NCBI GenBank assembly: GCA_050260215.1
Contig: JBLNBU010000162.1
Span: 1-21,236 of the forward strand
Origin: JBLNBU01 sp050260215
GTDB lineage: Bacteria > Pseudomonadota > Alphaproteobacteria > Rhodospirillales > Magnetospirillaceae
Length of the DNA stretch: 21,236 nt
Reading direction: 5' to 3'
Part shown: positions 18,644 to 21,236 of the stretch, piece after piece
Layout of the letters: each line of letters opens with the position of its first letter
How positions within the stretch are numbered: the first letter of the stretch is position 1
Program-made: the position numbers and the translations under genes
The notes under the pieces: generated by a model
Database searches by the model: none
Told to the model about the DNA's origin: nothing
The model's input: only the letters and a program-made list of their open reading frames with translations

Positions 18644-19058
18644 GATCCTGCTGGTCGAGGACAACGGGGACGACGCGGAACTGACGGTGCACGCCTTCCG
18701 CAAGAGCCGGATGGCCGCCGAGATCGTCGTCGTCCACGACGGCGAGGAGGCGGTGGACTACCTGTTCAGCGACAAGGTGCGCGACGAGGACGGCATGCCT
18801 GCCCTGGTGCTGCTCGACCTCAAGCTGCCGGGAATCAGCGGCCTGGACGTGCTGCGCCGCATCCGAGACCATGAGGATACCCGGCGCCTGCCGGTGGTCA
18901 TATTGACGACCTCGGACGACGAGACCGATATCATCAACGGATACAATCTCGGCGTGAACAGCTATATCCGCAAGCCGGTGGATTTCCACACCTTCATCGG
19001 GGTGGTCGACCAACTGGGCCTGTACTGGCTGAAGATCAACACCCCGGCCCCGGCCTGA
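18624..19058 (+). CDS. Single-domain response regulator (Rcp1/CheY-like)
   Basis: A 144-residue stand-alone receiver domain with no output domain. The acidic pocket is in ILLVEDNGDDAEL. The phosphoacceptor is Asp65 in LVLLDLKLPG. The switch Thr is in VVILTTSDDETD and the conserved lysine in SYIRKPVDF. The insert before the phosphorylation site and the IRKPVDF end are typical of the Rcp1 group that partners phytochrome-like kinases. ATG 18624 lies inside the end of the kinase gene behind a GGGGAGG site, so translation is coupled. Its likely donor is the kinase just upstream. With no DNA-binding domain it must act by protein contact or as a phosphate carrier, possibly to the REC domain of the next gene. 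Confidence 0.95.
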   Translation: MNSSGNKILLVEDNGDDAELTVHAFRKSRMAAEIVVVHDGEEAVDYLFSDKVRDEDGMPALVLLDLKLPGISGLDVLRRIRDHEDTRRLPVVILTTSDDETDIINGYNLGVNSYIRKPVDFHTFIGVVDQLGLYWLKINTPAPA

Positions 19059-19072
19059 CTTCAAGGATGGCC

Positions 19073-21115
19073 ATGTCCAAGACGCCGCTCAAGGTGCTGC
19101 TGGTCGAGGATTCCGAGGACGACGCCGAGCTGGTCGTCGCCGAGCTTTCGCGCGGCGGCTTCGATCCGGTGTGGCGCCGCGTCGACACCGCCGCCGACAT
19201 GCGCAAGGCCCTGGCCGAGCATCCGTGGGACGTGGTCCTGTCCGACTTCAACATGCCGCTGTTCAGCGCCGCCGGCGCGCTGGCTACCTTGCAAGGCAGC
19301 GGCCGCGACCTGCCGTTCATCATCCTGTCCGGGGTGGTCAAGTCCGAGGACGCGGTGGCGCTGCTCAAAAGCGGGGCGCACGACTTCCTCAACAAGGATT
19401 CCCTGGCCCGGCTGGTGCCCGCCATCGAGCGCGAGCTGCGCGAGGCCGGCGAACGCGCCCAGCGCCGCCTGGCCGAGGAGCGGGTGCGCATCCTGTCCTT
19501 GGCCATCGAGCAAAGCCCGGTCTCGGTGGTCATCACCGACCGCGACGGTTCGATCCAATACGTCAATCCCCGCTTCGAGGCCACCACCGGCTATCCGGCC
19601 GGCGAGGCGGTGGGCCGGGCGCTCGACTTCACCCGCCACCACGAGGTGGGCGACGAGTTGGTCCGCGCCCTGTGGCACACCGTGCGCGAAGGCCAGGAAT
19701 GGCGCGGCGAGGTGTGCAACCTGCGCAAGGACGGCCAGCTGTTCTGGGAGCACGCCACCGTCTCGCCGCTCAAAGACGGCAGCGGCGACATCACCCACTT
19801 CGTCGCGGTCAAGGAGGACATCACGGTGCGCCGCTCCTACGAGGAACGGCTGCTGCGCCAGGCCAACTACGACGAGCTCACCGGCCTGCCCAACCGGGTG
19901 CTGATGCTGGACCGCCTGGCCCAGGCCATCGCCGTGGCCCACCGCGCCCAGGCCCAGACGGCGCTGTTCTACATCGACCTCGACCGCTTCAAGAACGTCA
20001 ACGATTCGCTGGGCCACGCCGTCGGCGACACCCTGCTCAAGGAGGCGGCGGCCCGGCTGTCGGCCTGCGTGCGCGAAGGCGACACCCTGGCCCGCATGGG
20101 CGGCGACGAGTTCGTGCTGATCCTGCCTGCCATCGACGACAGCACCCTGGCCCATGCGGTGGCGGAACGGGTGGTCGACTCGTTTGCGCGCCCGTTCCAG
20201 CTGGCCGGGCAGGAGCATTTCGTCACCGCCTCCATCGGCATCACTCTGTTCCCCGGCGACGGCACCGACGGCCAGGTGCTGTTGCGCAACGCCGATCTCG
20301 CCATGTACCGGGCCAAGGAAATGGGCCGCAACGGCTTCCACTTCTTCACGCCCGAGATCAACCGCCGCATGCAGGAGCGCCTGGCCCTGGAAAGCCGCCT
20401 GCGCGGCGCGGTCGGACGCGGCGAGATGGTGCTGCACGTCCAGCCGATCGTGTCCATGGCCACCCGCAAGGCCGTGGGCTTTGAGGCTTTGGTGCGCTGG
20501 AACCAGCCCGACAACGGCCTGACCATGCCGGCCGCCTTCATCCCGGTGGCCGAGGATGTCGGCCTGATCGGCACCATCGGCGACTGGGTGCTGACCACCG
20601 CGGTGCGCCAAGCGCGCGAAACCTTCGACTGCGAGGGCAACGACCTGCGCATCGCCGTCAACGTTTCGCCCCGCCAGCTGCAGGTGCCGGGTTTCGGCAG
20701 CCGGGTCCGCGCCCTGCTCGACCACTACCAGGTGCCGCCCCGCTGCCTGGAGCTGGAAATCACCGAAAGCGTGCTGATGGACGACACGCCCGAAGTGGCC
20801 GCCAACCTGGCCAAGATCTGTAACCTCGGGGTGCGGCTGTCGATCGACGACTTCGGCACCGGCTATTCGTCGTTGGGGTACCTGCAGCGCTATCCCTTCG
20901 ACACGCTGAAGATCGACCGCTCGTTCGTGCAGACGGCCGGGCAGACCGCCAACGCCGCCCGGCTGGTCGAGACCATCCTGGCCATGGCCCACGGCATGGG
21001 GCTTGAGGTGATCGCCGAGGGGGTCGAGACCGAGGAGCAGTATGCCTTCCTGGCGGCGCGCGGCTGCGACCTGGGCCAGGGCTGGCTGTTCGGACGGCCG
21101 GCGGCGATCGGTTGA
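19073..21115 (+). CDS. REC-PAS-GGDEF-EAL cyclic-di-GMP enzyme
   Basis: A 680-residue cytosolic protein with four domains. REC is at about 6-120, with the phosphoacceptor Asp58 in VVLSDFNMP. PAS is at about 138-252 (AIEQSPVSVVITDRDGSIQYV). GGDEF is at about 262-425 with an intact GGDEF (343-347) and an inhibitory RxxD site REGD (334-337). EAL is at about 435-675, with EAL at 471-473, the Asn of AVNVSPRQL, ELEITESVLMD, IDDFGTGYSSL, LKIDRSF and IAEGVET. Both synthase and phosphodiesterase signatures are intact, so it may be bifunctional, with the balance set by phosphorylation and the PAS domain. ATG 19073 is preferred because AAGG lies at 19063-19066; ATG 19067 would leave no spacing. It starts 14 bases after the regulator gene. 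The protein ends soon after GWLFGRPA, slightly shorter than many EAL proteins. Confidence 0.95.
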   Translation: MSKTPLKVLLVEDSEDDAELVVAELSRGGFDPVWRRVDTAADMRKALAEHPWDVVLSDFNMPLFSAAGALATLQGSGRDLPFIILSGVVKSEDAVALLKSGAHDFLNKDSLARLVPAIERELREAGERAQRRLAEERVRILSLAIEQSPVSVVITDRDGSIQYVNPRFEATTGYPAGEAVGRALDFTRHHEVGDELVRALWHTVREGQEWRGEVCNLRKDGQLFWEHATVSPLKDGSGDITHFVAVKEDITVRRSYEERLLRQANYDELTGLPNRVLMLDRLAQAIAVAHRAQAQTALFYIDLDRFKNVNDSLGHAVGDTLLKEAAARLSACVREGDTLARMGGDEFVLILPAIDDSTLAHAVAERVVDSFARPFQLAGQEHFVTASIGITLFPGDGTDGQVLLRNADLAMYRAKEMGRNGFHFFTPEINRRMQERLALESRLRGAVGRGEMVLHVQPIVSMATRKAVGFEALVRWNQPDNGLTMPAAFIPVAEDVGLIGTIGDWVLTTAVRQARETFDCEGNDLRIAVNVSPRQLQVPGFGSRVRALLDHYQVPPRCLELEITESVLMDDTPEVAANLAKICNLGVRLSIDDFGTGYSSLGYLQRYPFDTLKIDRSFVQTAGQTANAARLVETILAMAHGMGLEVIAEGVETEEQYAFLAARGCDLGQGWLFGRPAAIG

Positions 21116-21120
21116 CCTAG

Positions 21121-21236
21121 GGTCCGTACTCAATTAAGGGATTCCCAGTGAGCCCGCGCTGTGATTCAAGATTCCCGACAGAGGTGGGAGGCTTGGATGG
21201 CAGGCGGGCTTATTTGGTTAAGCGATGACGAGTGGG
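21121..21236 (+). mobile_element. Left end of an IS5-family insertion sequence (truncated by window)
   Basis: After the c-di-GMP gene the composition changes abruptly to a less GC-rich leader starting GGTCCGTACTCAATTAAGGG. It leads to a transposase start whose first residues match IS5-family proteins. The left boundary is placed just after CTAG (21117-21120), a target commonly used by IS5-group elements; the boundary could be off by a few bases. The right end and the target duplication are outside the window. Confidence 0.7.
21197..21236 (+). CDS. IS5-family transposase, N-terminal fragment (runs off the window)
   Basis: Only 13 full codons are visible: MAGGLIWLSDDEW. The LxWLSDxxW pattern near the N-terminus is typical of IS5-family transposases (the DUF4096-like N-terminal domain). 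A good ribosome binding site, GGGAGG, lies five bases before the ATG. The DDE catalytic core lies beyond the window, so intactness cannot be judged. Confidence 0.7.
   Translation, partial: MAGGLIWLSDDEW

Overview
The window is GC-rich, with a strong G/C bias at third codon positions and densely packed genes. It looks like the chromosome of a free-living alphaproteobacterium, most likely Rhodospirillales / Magnetospirillum-like. That placement is an inference from base composition, a PEP carboxylase, an RND pump and many signalling genes; no rRNA or other taxonomic marker is present.

Layout. (1) 1-759 (-): 5'-proximal part of a HerA/DUF87-type ATPase that runs off the left edge. It is divergent from (2) 874-3746 (+), a Sel1-repeat protein overlapping by ATGA an unrecognised 563-residue cytosolic protein. 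(3) 3751-9697 (-): a same-strand run that reads, in transcription order, RND adaptor, RND inner-membrane pump, OpgC-like acyltransferase, small putative antitoxin and ParE/RelE-like toxin. No outer-membrane channel gene is in view. (4) 9779-11680 (+): YgiQ-type radical SAM protein with a good -10 box so close to the ATG that the mRNA is probably leaderless. (5) 11772-14576 (+): phosphoenolpyruvate carboxylase. (6) 14573-16028 (-): AfsA-type hotdog protein followed within a few bases by a HAD-IB phosphatase. The phosphatase converges on ppc, and their stop codons share one CTAG. (7) 16262-21115 (+): periplasmic family-3 solute-binding protein, membrane histidine kinase, single-domain CheY-like regulator and a REC-PAS-GGDEF-EAL protein. 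(8) 21121-21236 (+): left end of an IS5-family insertion sequence, starting five bases after the last stop codon.

The part most worth attention is 14573-21115. An AfsA-like hotdog gene and a phosphatase gene look like a minimal butenolide/butyrolactone-type signal synthesis unit. AfsA chemistry on dihydroxyacetone phosphate leaves a phosphorylated product that needs a phosphatase. This unit is transcribed divergently from a sensing cascade (periplasmic binding protein, kinase, receiver, c-di-GMP enzyme). The shared 233-bp intergenic region holds an 18-bp perfect palindrome and a second 8-4-8 inverted repeat, both on the AfsA side. A signal-producing arm facing a signal-sensing/c-di-GMP arm is a testable hypothesis, not a demonstrated circuit.

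No tRNA, rRNA, CRISPR array or phage genes were seen. No gene-free stretch exceeds 300 bases.
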